A DNA stretch of 6,759 nt from Desulfotomaculum sp. Lineage in GTDB: Bacteria; Bacillota; Desulfotomaculia; Desulfotomaculales; Nap2-2B. Shown piece after piece: positions 1-6,756 of this stretch (within the stretch, counting starts at the first letter, position 1; each line of letters begins with the position of its first letter). The notes beneath the pieces were generated by a model, which worked only from the letters and a program-made list of their open reading frames with translations, made no database searches and had not been told where the DNA came from. The position numbers and the translations under genes were made by a program. The stretch lies in contig DOTD01000067.1 in assembly GCA_003513005.1 (NCBI GenBank), positions 1 to 6,759 on the forward strand. The letters are read 5' to 3'.

Positions 1-177
1 AGCCTCATCGCCAACACTCCCACCGCCGCCGGCCTTAAGGTGAGGCGCCAACTCGATAAAAACGAGTACCCGACCGGCGTGCGGGTGTCCGATGCCGAAC
101 TTAACACTGTGCGCTTGGAGCGCTCCGAGTTCCATGGTGATTGGAATTACGCAATACACCCTCAAGAGAAGTTATGA
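1..177 (+). CDS. ISAzo13-type transposase, C-terminal fragment (5' end outside window)
   Basis: Frame 1 is open from the first base to a TGA at 175-177 and gives 58 residues. It begins SLIANTPTAAGLKVRRQLD, continues through YPTGVRVSDAELNTVRLE, and ends FHGDWNYAIHPQEKL. I recognise this from memory as the extreme C-terminus of ISAzo13-family transposases, in which a Leu-Ile-x-x-T-T/P-T start, a VSDAE/VSDEE stretch and a final FHGxWNYxI block are typical. Such proteins are cut-and-paste-type transposases of insertion sequences. The catalytic residues lie upstream, so it cannot be judged here whether the element is active. The fragment is richer in G and C than the intergenic DNA after it, as expected for a mobile gene placed in an AT-rich spacer. 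The stop falls where the family normally ends, so the 3' end looks intact rather than decayed. The family name is recalled and was not searched. Confidence 0.82.
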   Translation, partial: SLIANTPTAAGLKVRRQLDKNEYPTGVRVSDAELNTVRLERSEFHGDWNYAIHPQEKL

Positions 178-200
178 GTTATTTTGTTACGGATCCTTAG
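1..200 (+). mobile_element. Right-hand part of an ISAzo13-like insertion sequence (boundary approximate)
   Basis: A transposase C-terminus ending at 177 implies the end of an insertion sequence close by, because such elements carry little DNA after the transposase stop. The stretch 178-200 (around GTTACGGATCCTTAG) is the likely terminal region. The left end is not in the window, so the inverted repeat and target duplication cannot be identified. The end at 200 is an estimate, with an error of tens of bases. Confidence 0.45.
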
Positions 201-273
201 AGATCTATATATGTTTTTTAAGGAGAACCCTTATTGGTGTATGCCGTTAGTTTTAGAAAATATTAATGCCAAT

Positions 274-289
274 TGACAAACCGTTGTCA
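274..289. repeat. Perfect 6-bp inverted repeat with 4-bp spacer, operator-like
   Basis: TGACAA (274-279) and TTGTCA (284-289) are exact reverse complements separated by ACCG. The dyad lies 4 bp before the terminator stem. It has the size and symmetry of a binding site for a dimeric repressor. It does not match the Firmicutes LexA box (GAAC-N4-GTTC), although the 4-bp spacing is the same. It could instead form a small hairpin in RNA next to the terminator. No regulator can be named. Confidence 0.45.
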
Positions 290-292
290 CTA

Positions 293-328
293 GCCTGGCT
301 TTACTATAAAACATAGTCAGGTTTTTTG
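293..328 (+). terminator. Rho-independent terminator upstream of addB
   Basis: CCTG at 294-297 pairs with CAGG at 318-321, followed at once by six T residues (322-327). The stem can be extended in two ways. CCTGGCT can pair with AGTCAGG using one G-U pair, leaving a 14-nt loop. Alternatively ACTAT (303-307) can pair with ATAGT (313-317) above the CCTG/CAGG base, with a five-base bulge. On the + strand it would stop transcription arriving from the insertion sequence, or from whatever gene lay here before the insertion. It would thereby insulate addBA. Confidence 0.65.
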
Positions 329-367
329 TTATATGAGATAAATGTAATAATATCCCTATTCTTACAG

Positions 368-396
368 CTGATTAAAAAGCCAATTGCTGGTAGAAT
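368..396 (+). promoter_or_regulatory. Candidate sigma-A-type promoter for addBA (extended -10)
   Basis: TAGAAT at 391-396 matches five of six bases of the -10 consensus and is preceded by TG at 388-389, giving the TGn extended -10 form. A weak -35 (CTGATT, 368-373, three of six) lies 17 bp upstream, which is tolerable with an extended -10. Transcription would begin near 403, giving a leader of about 40 nt. A weaker alternative is TTGTTA at 326-331 with TAATAT at 348-353 (16-bp gap), whose -35 overlaps the terminator T-tract. This is inferred from sequence only. Confidence 0.4.
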
Positions 397-437
397 TTCT
401 GATGTGAAAACACAATTTTAGGTTTACTTTTTTATTT

Positions 438-452
438 GGAGTGATTTTCATT
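438..452 (+). promoter_or_regulatory. Ribosome binding site that bears on the addB start codon
   Basis: GGAGTGAT at 438-445 is close to the ideal Firmicutes Shine-Dalgarno (GGAGGTGAT with one G missing). The first conventional start in frame, GTG 441-443, lies inside this sequence and so has no usable ribosome binding site of its own. The codon at normal spacing from GGAGTG (six bases) is ATT at 450-452, a rare but known bacterial start. No ATG, GTG or TTG lies in frame between the stop at 405-407 and 441, so no upstream start rescues the spacing. Confidence 0.45.
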
Positions 453-3400
453 AATTATCTACTTTCTTCGCTAAAAGAGGTATGTGAAAGGTATCCGCTG
501 CAGGAGAAGGTACTGATTGTGCCGGGATACAGCCAGGGGCATGAGCTTTGTGAAGCACTGGCCAGGAGTGGCGCAGGCTGGGTAAACTTGCGCCCCGAAA
601 CCACAACCGGCCTTGCACACCAGGCAGCAGGTGATGATCTGGCTGAAAAAGGTATTACTTATTTGACCGGCTTGTTGACAACGGCTGTAGTTGAAGAGAT
701 CTATCACAGCCTGGAAGAGCAAAAAGCCCTTCTGTATTTCGCGAGGGAAAGCTATTCCCCCGGGCTGGTCAGGGTAATAGCTTCTTCAATATATGAACTG
801 AGATACTGCGGGATTACCAGCGATACTCTTGACGCAGACAATTTTATCAGCAAAGACAAAGGACAGGACATGGCTGCGCTGTTAAAGGCATATGAGCATT
901 ATCTCACGGACCATAAATATATTGATGCGCCTGGTTTGCTTACATTTGCGCTGGATTTGCTCTCTGAAAAAACTCCTATGGATACGGACACCATTTACAT
1001 ACTGCCTTCTTTCATACTGATCAGCCGGCTGGAACGTAGATTAATTGATTCGGTTACTGCAGGAAGGCTCGAAATTTTAAATACAGACCCGATTTACGGG
1101 ATATCCCGACCGGGAATGGCGCCGCAGGCATCTGTGCCGGAAGACGTTGCTGTTTCACATACCGAAGTGGACCGTCTGCCCTGGCTGTATCAGGTTGACC
1201 AGTCGCCGGAGCCGGTTGGCGACGGTTCTTTGAGCATTTTTCATGCTTATGGGCTGATCAATGAGGTCAGGGAAATATTCAGACGGATTACAAAGGAAGG
1301 GATATCTTTAGACAGTGCAGCGGTCGCCTGCACAAGCAGCGAGTATATACCTGTTTTTTATTCACTGGCCAGGCGCCTGGGATTAAATGTGACCTATGGG
1401 GAGGGAATTCCCGGTACGCTTACCGGCCCCGGCAGAGTTCTCAAGGGTTTGGTTGAATGGATCAGGTCTGACTACTCCGTCAGTGCGTTAAAAGCCCTTG
1501 TTTTAAGCGGTGATGTGGCGCTGCAGCTTGATAAAGAGGGAAGTGAAATCCTTGCGCCGGCTGCAACTGCGCGGATGTTAAGCGTTTCCGGCGTCGGCTG
1601 GGGGAGGGACCGTTATATCTTGCTGGAACGGATGGCCGGTACTTTTAAAGAAAAAGCTGCGGAAGAATTATCAGAAGAAGATGATCCGGACAGCAGGCGC
1701 GAGCGGTATCTGCGCTTAAGCGTTCTGGCTGAAGGGATATACGATGTGATCAGCGGGTTCATCTCAAACCTGCCGGTTCCGGATGATGAGGGAAAAATCA
1801 GTTTCAGGGAGCTCGCCGCCGGTCTTTCATGCATTATGTCAAAGATAACTAATACTCAAAGTAATTTTGATGCCGCAGCGCTGCAAGGATTAATCAACAA
1901 CCTGGCTGATACCGGGCGGTATATATCATTTAACCTGGAAATCGAAGAAGCTTTGGAGCGGGTGGAAAACATCCTTGACGTTTTCCGGGTTGGGGCGTCT
2001 GGTCCCAAGCCCGGTCACCTGCACATTGTTAATTATGAGAATTTAATCTGGTCCTGCCGTCCCAACACCTTCATTGCCGGGCTGGGCGCTGATATCTTCC
2101 CGGGCAGCGGACGCCAGGACCCTGTTCTGCTGGACAGTGAACGCAGGCGGATTGATGCCTGGTTGACCCTGGGCACGGACAAGCCGGTTGAGAATCAATA
2201 TATGATGGCGCTGGCCCTTGCCTCCAGGCGGGGGCGGGTTACTATGAGCTTTCCTTCTTTTGATGTTATACAAAACAGGTCTGTCTTCCCTTCGAATATA
2301 CTGCTCCAGTCGTATCGCCTTTTACAAAAGGATACCTCTTTAGATTACACGGACTTGATCAACTCCCTGGGCAAGACGGCAGGGTACTGCCCGCATGAAG
2401 GAATGCCGGCTTTGGATGAAACAGAGTGGTGGGCTGCCCGGGCACTGACAGGACCGGGTATGATTAACGGCAATGCGGCGGTAAGGGACTGCTGCCAGGG
2501 GATTGCGGTAGGCAGCCGTGCGCTGGAGGCCAGGCAAAGCCCCGGTCCGACTGAATATGACGGGATGATTACTGGTGATAGCCAGTTTGATCCCCGCCAA
2601 AATTTTGATCTGGTTATGTCCTGCAGCAGGATCGAGGACCTGGCCGGTTGTCCCTTCGCTTATTTTCTAAAATACATCTTGCGTGTCCTGCCTCCGGACG
2701 AAGTCAGCTATGACCCGAACTGCTGGCTGGACGCGCTGGAGCGGGGCTCATTTCTGCACGAGCTGTTCTGCAGATTTATGAAAAAGCTGGCGGCTGATCA
2801 TGAGAGTCCCAGTTTGACCAGGCATAAGACGATGATGATGGAGATGGCCGATGAACTGATTGGCGATTATAAAAAGAGGATTCCAATACCCGGCGATCTT
2901 GTCTTTCAGCGGGAGGTAAAAGATATCCACCGCTGCTGTGAAGTTTTCTTGGCTGCCGAAGAAGTTCATGCGGCAGGCGCTCCCGTGCTGTTTGAGGTAC
3001 CCTTCGGCCTGGGCGGTGAGGCAGTGGCGGAATCCGGCGCAGGTCTGGCGGATCCTGTGAAAATTGAGCTGGGCGGCGGTACCAGCTTTTTGCTTAGAGG
3101 CAAGATTGACAGGGTGGACGAGGTGATTGAAGGGATTTACCAGGTATGGGACTACAAGACCGGAAGCACCTATGGCTATGCGGATCACATGTACTTTTGC
3201 GGCGGGCGACAGATCCAACACGCCCTGTACGCTGTTGCAGCCGGGCAGATTTTAGAGGGGCTTTTGCCAAAGTCATCTCCCCGGGTGGAGATTGCCGGAT
3301 ACTATTTCCCCACGGAACGGGGCGAGGGCTTGAAAATAGCCCGCCTACAAACCGGCCGCCATAAATTGCCGGAACTTTTAAACCACCTTTTTGATCTCCT

Positions 3401-3569
3401 GGCTGGAGGCATATTTATCGCTGCTGACCACGGGGAGAAATGCGGCATCTGTGATTACACCGGTGTGTGCGGTGGGGAAAATGCTGTGGACCGGGTTAAA
3501 AAGCTGCTGGCTGAGTCCGGCGACAGCTCCTGCCTGGAACCCTGGAGGAGGCTGAAGGACTATGAATAA
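441..3569 (+). CDS. addB: AddB-type subunit of helicase-nuclease: iron-sulfur PD-(D/E)XK nuclease with inactive motor domain
   Basis: Probable second subunit of the AddAB complex, which degrades and unwinds broken DNA ends in the cytoplasm until Chi and then loads RecA. Residues 1 to about 720 are the motor-like part. Where family members such as Bacillus AddB carry a Walker A loop, this one reads VLIVPGYSQGHEL (24-36), and YILPSF near 186-191 replaces a DExx box, so ATP hydrolysis is not expected. The segment FIAGLGADIFPGSGRQD (544-560) is the typical AddB 'Gl-e-fP' block. The nuclease spans about 725-1010: GSFLH with H773, GKID with D890, DYK with D904 and K906, and QHALY with Q926 and Y930. 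The cysteines C737, C1001, C1004 and C1010 reproduce the C...C-x2-C-x5-C pattern of the AddB 4Fe-4S cluster. At 1042 aa it is somewhat shorter than Bacillus AddB (about 1166 aa). The start is GTG 441 or possibly ATT 450 (see the ribosome-site entry). It overlaps addA by 8 nt, which implies coupled translation. No frameshift is seen. The family assignment is firm; the addB label is used for a divergent member. Confidence 0.87.
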   Translation: MIFINYLLSSLKEVCERYPLQEKVLIVPGYSQGHELCEALARSGAGWVNLRPETTTGLAHQAAGDDLAEKGITYLTGLLTTAVVEEIYHSLEEQKALLYFARESYSPGLVRVIASSIYELRYCGITSDTLDADNFISKDKGQDMAALLKAYEHYLTDHKYIDAPGLLTFALDLLSEKTPMDTDTIYILPSFILISRLERRLIDSVTAGRLEILNTDPIYGISRPGMAPQASVPEDVAVSHTEVDRLPWLYQVDQSPEPVGDGSLSIFHAYGLINEVREIFRRITKEGISLDSAAVACTSSEYIPVFYSLARRLGLNVTYGEGIPGTLTGPGRVLKGLVEWIRSDYSVSALKALVLSGDVALQLDKEGSEILAPAATARMLSVSGVGWGRDRYILLERMAGTFKEKAAEELSEEDDPDSRRERYLRLSVLAEGIYDVISGFISNLPVPDDEGKISFRELAAGLSCIMSKITNTQSNFDAAALQGLINNLADTGRYISFNLEIEEALERVENILDVFRVGASGPKPGHLHIVNYENLIWSCRPNTFIAGLGADIFPGSGRQDPVLLDSERRRIDAWLTLGTDKPVENQYMMALALASRRGRVTMSFPSFDVIQNRSVFPSNILLQSYRLLQKDTSLDYTDLINSLGKTAGYCPHEGMPALDETEWWAARALTGPGMINGNAAVRDCCQGIAVGSRALEARQSPGPTEYDGMITGDSQFDPRQNFDLVMSCSRIEDLAGCPFAYFLKYILRVLPPDEVSYDPNCWLDALERGSFLHELFCRFMKKLAADHESPSLTRHKTMMMEMADELIGDYKKRIPIPGDLVFQREVKDIHRCCEVFLAAEEVHAAGAPVLFEVPFGLGGEAVAESGAGLADPVKIELGGGTSFLLRGKIDRVDEVIEGIYQVWDYKTGSTYGYADHMYFCGGRQIQHALYAVAAGQILEGLLPKSSPRVEIAGYYFPTERGEGLKIARLQTGRHKLPELLNHLFDLLAGGIFIAADHGEKCGICDYTGVCGGENAVDRVKKLLAESGDSSCLEPWRRLKDYE
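3544..3551 (+). promoter_or_regulatory. Shine-Dalgarno of addA inside the end of addB
   Basis: GGAGGAGG at 3544-3551 lies within the last codons of addB, with 10 bases between it and the ATG at 3562. It supports ATG 3562 as the addA start, and so the 8-nt overlap with addB. A second purine run, GAAGGA at 3554-3559, is too close to the ATG to serve. Confidence 0.7.
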
Positions 3570-6500
3570 GCAAGTTTTGCAAGACGATGTTTCACGCCGG
3601 GCTATTGTGGAGGATCTTGATACCTGCCTGCTGGTGGAGGCAGGCGCCGGGTCCGGAAAAACGCACAGCCTTGTTGAACGGATGGTGGCTCTGGTTAAAG
3701 AAAATAAATGCGCCGTTGACAGAATTGCTGCTGTGACATTTACCAGGAAGGCCGCCGCTGAGCTAAAGGGCAGGTTCCAGCTGGCCCTTGAAAAGTTTTT
3801 AGCCGGTGAAACCAGCCAGGATAAAAAGGTGAGGTTGAACCATGCGCTGAATGATTTGGACCGCTGCTTTTTGGGAACTATCCACTCCTTTTGTGCGGCT
3901 TTATTGAGAGAGCGCCCGGTTGAGGCGGGGTTGGAACCGGACTTTGTGGAAATAGAGGAGCTTGAAGATAAGCTGTTAAGCGAGCGGGCCTGGGAAGAGT
4001 ATTTAACCCGGGTGCAGGTGGAGAACCCGCAGGCGCTGGAAGATTTATTGAAAATCGACGTCAGTGCCCAGGATCTGAAAGAGTTTTACAGAGTTTTGTC
4101 TGACTACCCTGAGGTGGAGGCAGACAGGAATTATTCCCCGGTACCTGACTTGAAGGCTGTACGGGTGGCGTTAAATAAATTGCTCAACCGGGCTGAAAAG
4201 CTGCTGCCCGCCAACGCCCCATTAAAAGGGTGGGATAGTCTGCAGTCACTTCTTCGCAGAGCACTGGCGCGGCGGCGAATCTTTGGCCTGGATGAGGACA
4301 TTACTTTACTGCGGCTGCTGGCAATACTCGATAAAAAGGGGCGTGTCACCCAAAACCGCTGGCTGTCAAGGGATGATGCCATAGCAGCGCAGGATGCCTT
4401 TAACCAGTTCCGGGATGGGCATATTACCCCGGCGCTTAAAGCCTGGCGCGAGCACAGACACAAGCGCCTGGTCGATTTTGTCCTGCCGGCGGTTGAGTTT
4501 TACAGCAAGCGGCGTACTGAGCGCTCCAGGCTGAATTTCCAGGACCTTTTAATGTCCGCTGCCGCCCTGCTGAAAGGTAACCCCGAGGTGCGCAGTTATT
4601 TTCAGGAGAGGTATACACACCTGCTGGTTGATGAATTCCAGGATACAGACCCGATCCAGGCAGAAATTATGTTTTACCTCACCGGCCAGGATATCCACGA
4701 GCAGGACTGGCGCAAACTTGTCCCCCGGCCGGGAGCGCTCTTTGTGGTAGGGGATCCCAAGCAGTCAATTTATCGCTTCCGCCGCGCAGATATTGACACC
4801 TATAACGAGGTAAAAAAATTAATTGACTTAAGCGGCGGCAGTGTGTTGCATTTAACGTCCAATTTCCGCTCAGTAAAGGCCATTGGGGACTGGGTTAACC
4901 CTGTGTTTAAAGGCCTTCTGCCTGCTGAGGCCACTTCGTTTCAAGCTGCTTTTACTGATCTTAATACAGTAAGGGAAAACAAAGAGGGAAATATCGGAGG
5001 AATCAGGACAATTAATATTCCCAAGGTTTCCCGGAATTCTCAGAGAGAAATCGCTTTGTTCGACGCCGGCCGTATAGCGCGCTGGATAAGATGGGCTGTC
5101 GACGGCGGGATTACACTGGAAAGGACCGCTGAAGAGATCGAGGCCGGTTTTACTGAAAGGCCGGGGCCGGCTGATTTTTTAATTTTGCTGCGCTACAAAT
5201 CAAATATGGATCTTTACGCCAGGGCTTTAGAGGAGCAGGGCATCCCTTTCCAGATAGCCGGGAGCGGCGGGTTTTCGGAATCTGCGGAGATAGCCGAACT
5301 GCTTAAGGTCCTGAAAGCCATTTTAGATCCTGATGATTCTGTCCGGTTGGTCGCTGTCCTCCGGGGAGGCCTTTTTGGGTTAAGCGACAACCAGCTGTGG
5401 CTTTTCAAACAGGCAGGCGGTCATTTCAGCTTTTATGCCAGGGTCCCGGACAGTATGGATCAAAAGGACCGGGAGTTTTTTGAGTGGGCCTTCGGCAGAT
5501 TAAAGGCCTTCCGGAAGTGGACGCAGGATCTCCCGGCCAGCGCTGCCCTAGAAAATATCATGCAGGAGCTGGGTATTATACCCTACGCTCTGACCGGGGA
5601 GCTTGGCCGCAGCCGCTCCGGGTACCTGGCGCAGTGCCTTGAGTTACTGGCTGCCGCTGAACGGGAAGGTATTACTTCATTTGCTTCGCTGGTTGATTCA
5701 CTTGAGCTTCTCATAGAAACAGGGGTGGAGGAAGAGATTAATATCGCCCCCTGGGAAAATGACGCCGTCAGACTGATGAACCTGCACAAGGCCAAGGGGC
5801 TGGAAGCGCCGGTCGTTTTTCTGGCCAACCCCGGCAAAGATGTTACATGGGAACCGTCCGTCCATATCAAAAGAACCGGCGGCCTGCCGTACGGCTATTA
5901 TGTTGTGAAAAAGAAAAAAGGATTCACCGAGGAAATACTTGGCCAGCCTTTAAACTGGGATGAGCTTGCCGATATCGAGAAGAAGTATCTTGACGCCGAG
6001 GAAACCCGCCTTCTTTATGTAGCAGCTACCAGGGCAAAAAACCTTTTGGTAATAAGCGTTTACCCGGATAAGCCGGAAATCAGCCCCTGGCAGTCCTTTA
6101 ACGGACATTTTGAAGGAGTGCCCGCATTAGAGGAGGTTAAGGTTATCCCGGCTCCATCGAGTGTGGGCGGTGATACGATTACCAACCAGGACCTGGCCGG
6201 GGCAAGGGGTGGTTTTCTTGGTCCCGGGAGTCCGCTTAATATTCCTGGCTACACTATCGCTTCGGTTACTTCTCTGGTAAAAGGGAGCGGGGATACGCCG
6301 GAGAGGAAAGCCACCGGCCGCGGGCAGTCCTGGGGCAGGGTGATTCACAGGGTACTGGAATCATCTGTTAAGAAAGCGCCTAAGAAAGCGCCCGCCAACC
6401 CGGAGCTTTTTATTGAAAATGTTTTAACAGAGGAGAGCAGGGCGCCGGAGGAAAAAGAGCAGGTCTTAATCCTGATCAATAAAATTATGCAGTCAACTAT

Positions 6501-6756
6501 TTGGCAAAGGATGCTGCAGAGTAAAAAGCGGTTTGTGGAAGTTCCTTTTTCGGTGAAGGTTGAAGACGGAAAACAAGATTTTAAAGGGGACACTGTTATT
6601 TCCGGGGTTATTGACCTTGTTTTCCTTGAGGACGGCGGTTGGGTGATAGTGGACTACAAAACTGATACTATAGAAAACGAAGAAGGTCTTGCCGGCCTGG
6701 TTGACTACTACACTCCGCAGGTTGAAATGTACAGGAAGTGTTGTTTATCAGGATAA
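3562..6756 (+). CDS. addA: AddA-type ATP-dependent helicase-nuclease (UvrD-like SF1A motor plus RecB-like nuclease)
   Basis: Motor subunit of AddAB: a 3'-5' superfamily 1A DNA helicase joined to a nuclease that acts with AddB on double-strand breaks. All helicase motifs are readable: Walker A GAGSGKT (28-34, K33), Ia VTFTRKAAAEL (58-68), GTIHSF (105-110), II VDEFQDTD (356-363), III VVGDPKQSIYRFR (395-407), IV TSNFRS (432-437), V NLHKAKGLE (740-748) and VI YVAATRAK (819-826, R824). The C-terminal PD-(D/E)XK domain has H929 in GRVIH, D1018 in GVIDLV, D1031 and K1033 in VDYKTD, and Q1053/Y1057 of the QxxxY motif, so both activities should be intact. At 1064 aa it is compact next to Bacillus AddA (about 1230 aa). 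The chain stops only seven residues after Y1057, where homologues usually continue for a few dozen. Residue 9 is Asp where a Q-motif Gln is found in many UvrD-like proteins, a position that varies in this subfamily. A KKAP duplication lies at 937-944. ATG 3562 has a good ribosome site and overlaps addB. AdnAB is less likely, because the partner has a dead motor. Confidence 0.92.
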   Translation: MNKQVLQDDVSRRAIVEDLDTCLLVEAGAGSGKTHSLVERMVALVKENKCAVDRIAAVTFTRKAAAELKGRFQLALEKFLAGETSQDKKVRLNHALNDLDRCFLGTIHSFCAALLRERPVEAGLEPDFVEIEELEDKLLSERAWEEYLTRVQVENPQALEDLLKIDVSAQDLKEFYRVLSDYPEVEADRNYSPVPDLKAVRVALNKLLNRAEKLLPANAPLKGWDSLQSLLRRALARRRIFGLDEDITLLRLLAILDKKGRVTQNRWLSRDDAIAAQDAFNQFRDGHITPALKAWREHRHKRLVDFVLPAVEFYSKRRTERSRLNFQDLLMSAAALLKGNPEVRSYFQERYTHLLVDEFQDTDPIQAEIMFYLTGQDIHEQDWRKLVPRPGALFVVGDPKQSIYRFRRADIDTYNEVKKLIDLSGGSVLHLTSNFRSVKAIGDWVNPVFKGLLPAEATSFQAAFTDLNTVRENKEGNIGGIRTINIPKVSRNSQREIALFDAGRIARWIRWAVDGGITLERTAEEIEAGFTERPGPADFLILLRYKSNMDLYARALEEQGIPFQIAGSGGFSESAEIAELLKVLKAILDPDDSVRLVAVLRGGLFGLSDNQLWLFKQAGGHFSFYARVPDSMDQKDREFFEWAFGRLKAFRKWTQDLPASAALENIMQELGIIPYALTGELGRSRSGYLAQCLELLAAAEREGITSFASLVDSLELLIETGVEEEINIAPWENDAVRLMNLHKAKGLEAPVVFLANPGKDVTWEPSVHIKRTGGLPYGYYVVKKKKGFTEEILGQPLNWDELADIEKKYLDAEETRLLYVAATRAKNLLVISVYPDKPEISPWQSFNGHFEGVPALEEVKVIPAPSSVGGDTITNQDLAGARGGFLGPGSPLNIPGYTIASVTSLVKGSGDTPERKATGRGQSWGRVIHRVLESSVKKAPKKAPANPELFIENVLTEESRAPEEKEQVLILINKIMQSTIWQRMLQSKKRFVEVPFSVKVEDGKQDFKGDTVISGVIDLVFLEDGGWVIVDYKTDTIENEEGLAGLVDYYTPQVEMYRKCCLSG
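6369..6392 (+). repeat. 12-bp perfect tandem duplication within addA
   Basis: TAAGAAAGCGCC occurs twice head to tail (6369-6380 and 6381-6392). In frame it encodes KKAP-KKAP (residues 937-944), placed just after the nuclease histidine H929 in what looks like a flexible, basic linker before the segment starting NPELF. A whole number of codons is repeated, so the reading frame is kept. It resembles a replication-slippage product. Confidence 0.85.

Larger units (their letters stand above)
178..440. other. AT-rich noncoding spacer between insertion sequence and addB
   Basis: These 263 bases carry no credible gene; stop codons are frequent in every frame. From left to right they hold the probable insertion-sequence end, and then a weak promoter-like pair (TTGTTA at 184-189 and TATATA at 206-211, 16-bp gap) that could point outward from the element. 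After that come the palindrome at 274-289, the terminator hairpin at about 293-328 and the candidate addB promoter. The base composition is markedly more AT-rich than either flank, as is normal for clostridial intergenic DNA. Confidence 0.7.

Noticed and set aside
220..266. Micro-ORF: AAGGAG at 220-225, TTG at 234, ten codons (MVYAVSFRKY), TAA at 264-266, shortly before the terminator; could be a leader peptide.
   Set aside because: Very short, non-ATG start, no run of any one regulatory amino acid, and no convincing upstream promoter. It is easily a chance event in AT-rich DNA.
273..278. Perfect -35 hexamer TTGACA.
   Set aside because: The hexamer at the proper distance (296-301, TGGCTT) is not a -10, and the next -10-like sequence (TACTAT, 302-307) is 23 bp away. 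The hexamer is better explained as part of the palindrome.
2748..3221. Open frame of 157 codons on the minus strand inside addB.
   Set aside because: It lies opposite the conserved nuclease domain of addB, has no recognisable protein character, and is best explained as a codon-bias shadow.
441..6756. Numerous AGCGG pentamers (the Bacillus Chi sequence).
   Set aside because: By eye AGCGG and its complement CCGCT occur about equally often, with no strand skew. A window of this size cannot show Chi enrichment, and Chi in this lineage is unknown.
441..6756. Reading the helicase-nuclease pair as a novel anti-phage defence system.
   Set aside because: Motif content, the iron-sulfur pattern and gene order all fit the AddAB recombination enzyme, and no other defence gene is present. 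A nearby insertion sequence alone is not evidence of a defence island.
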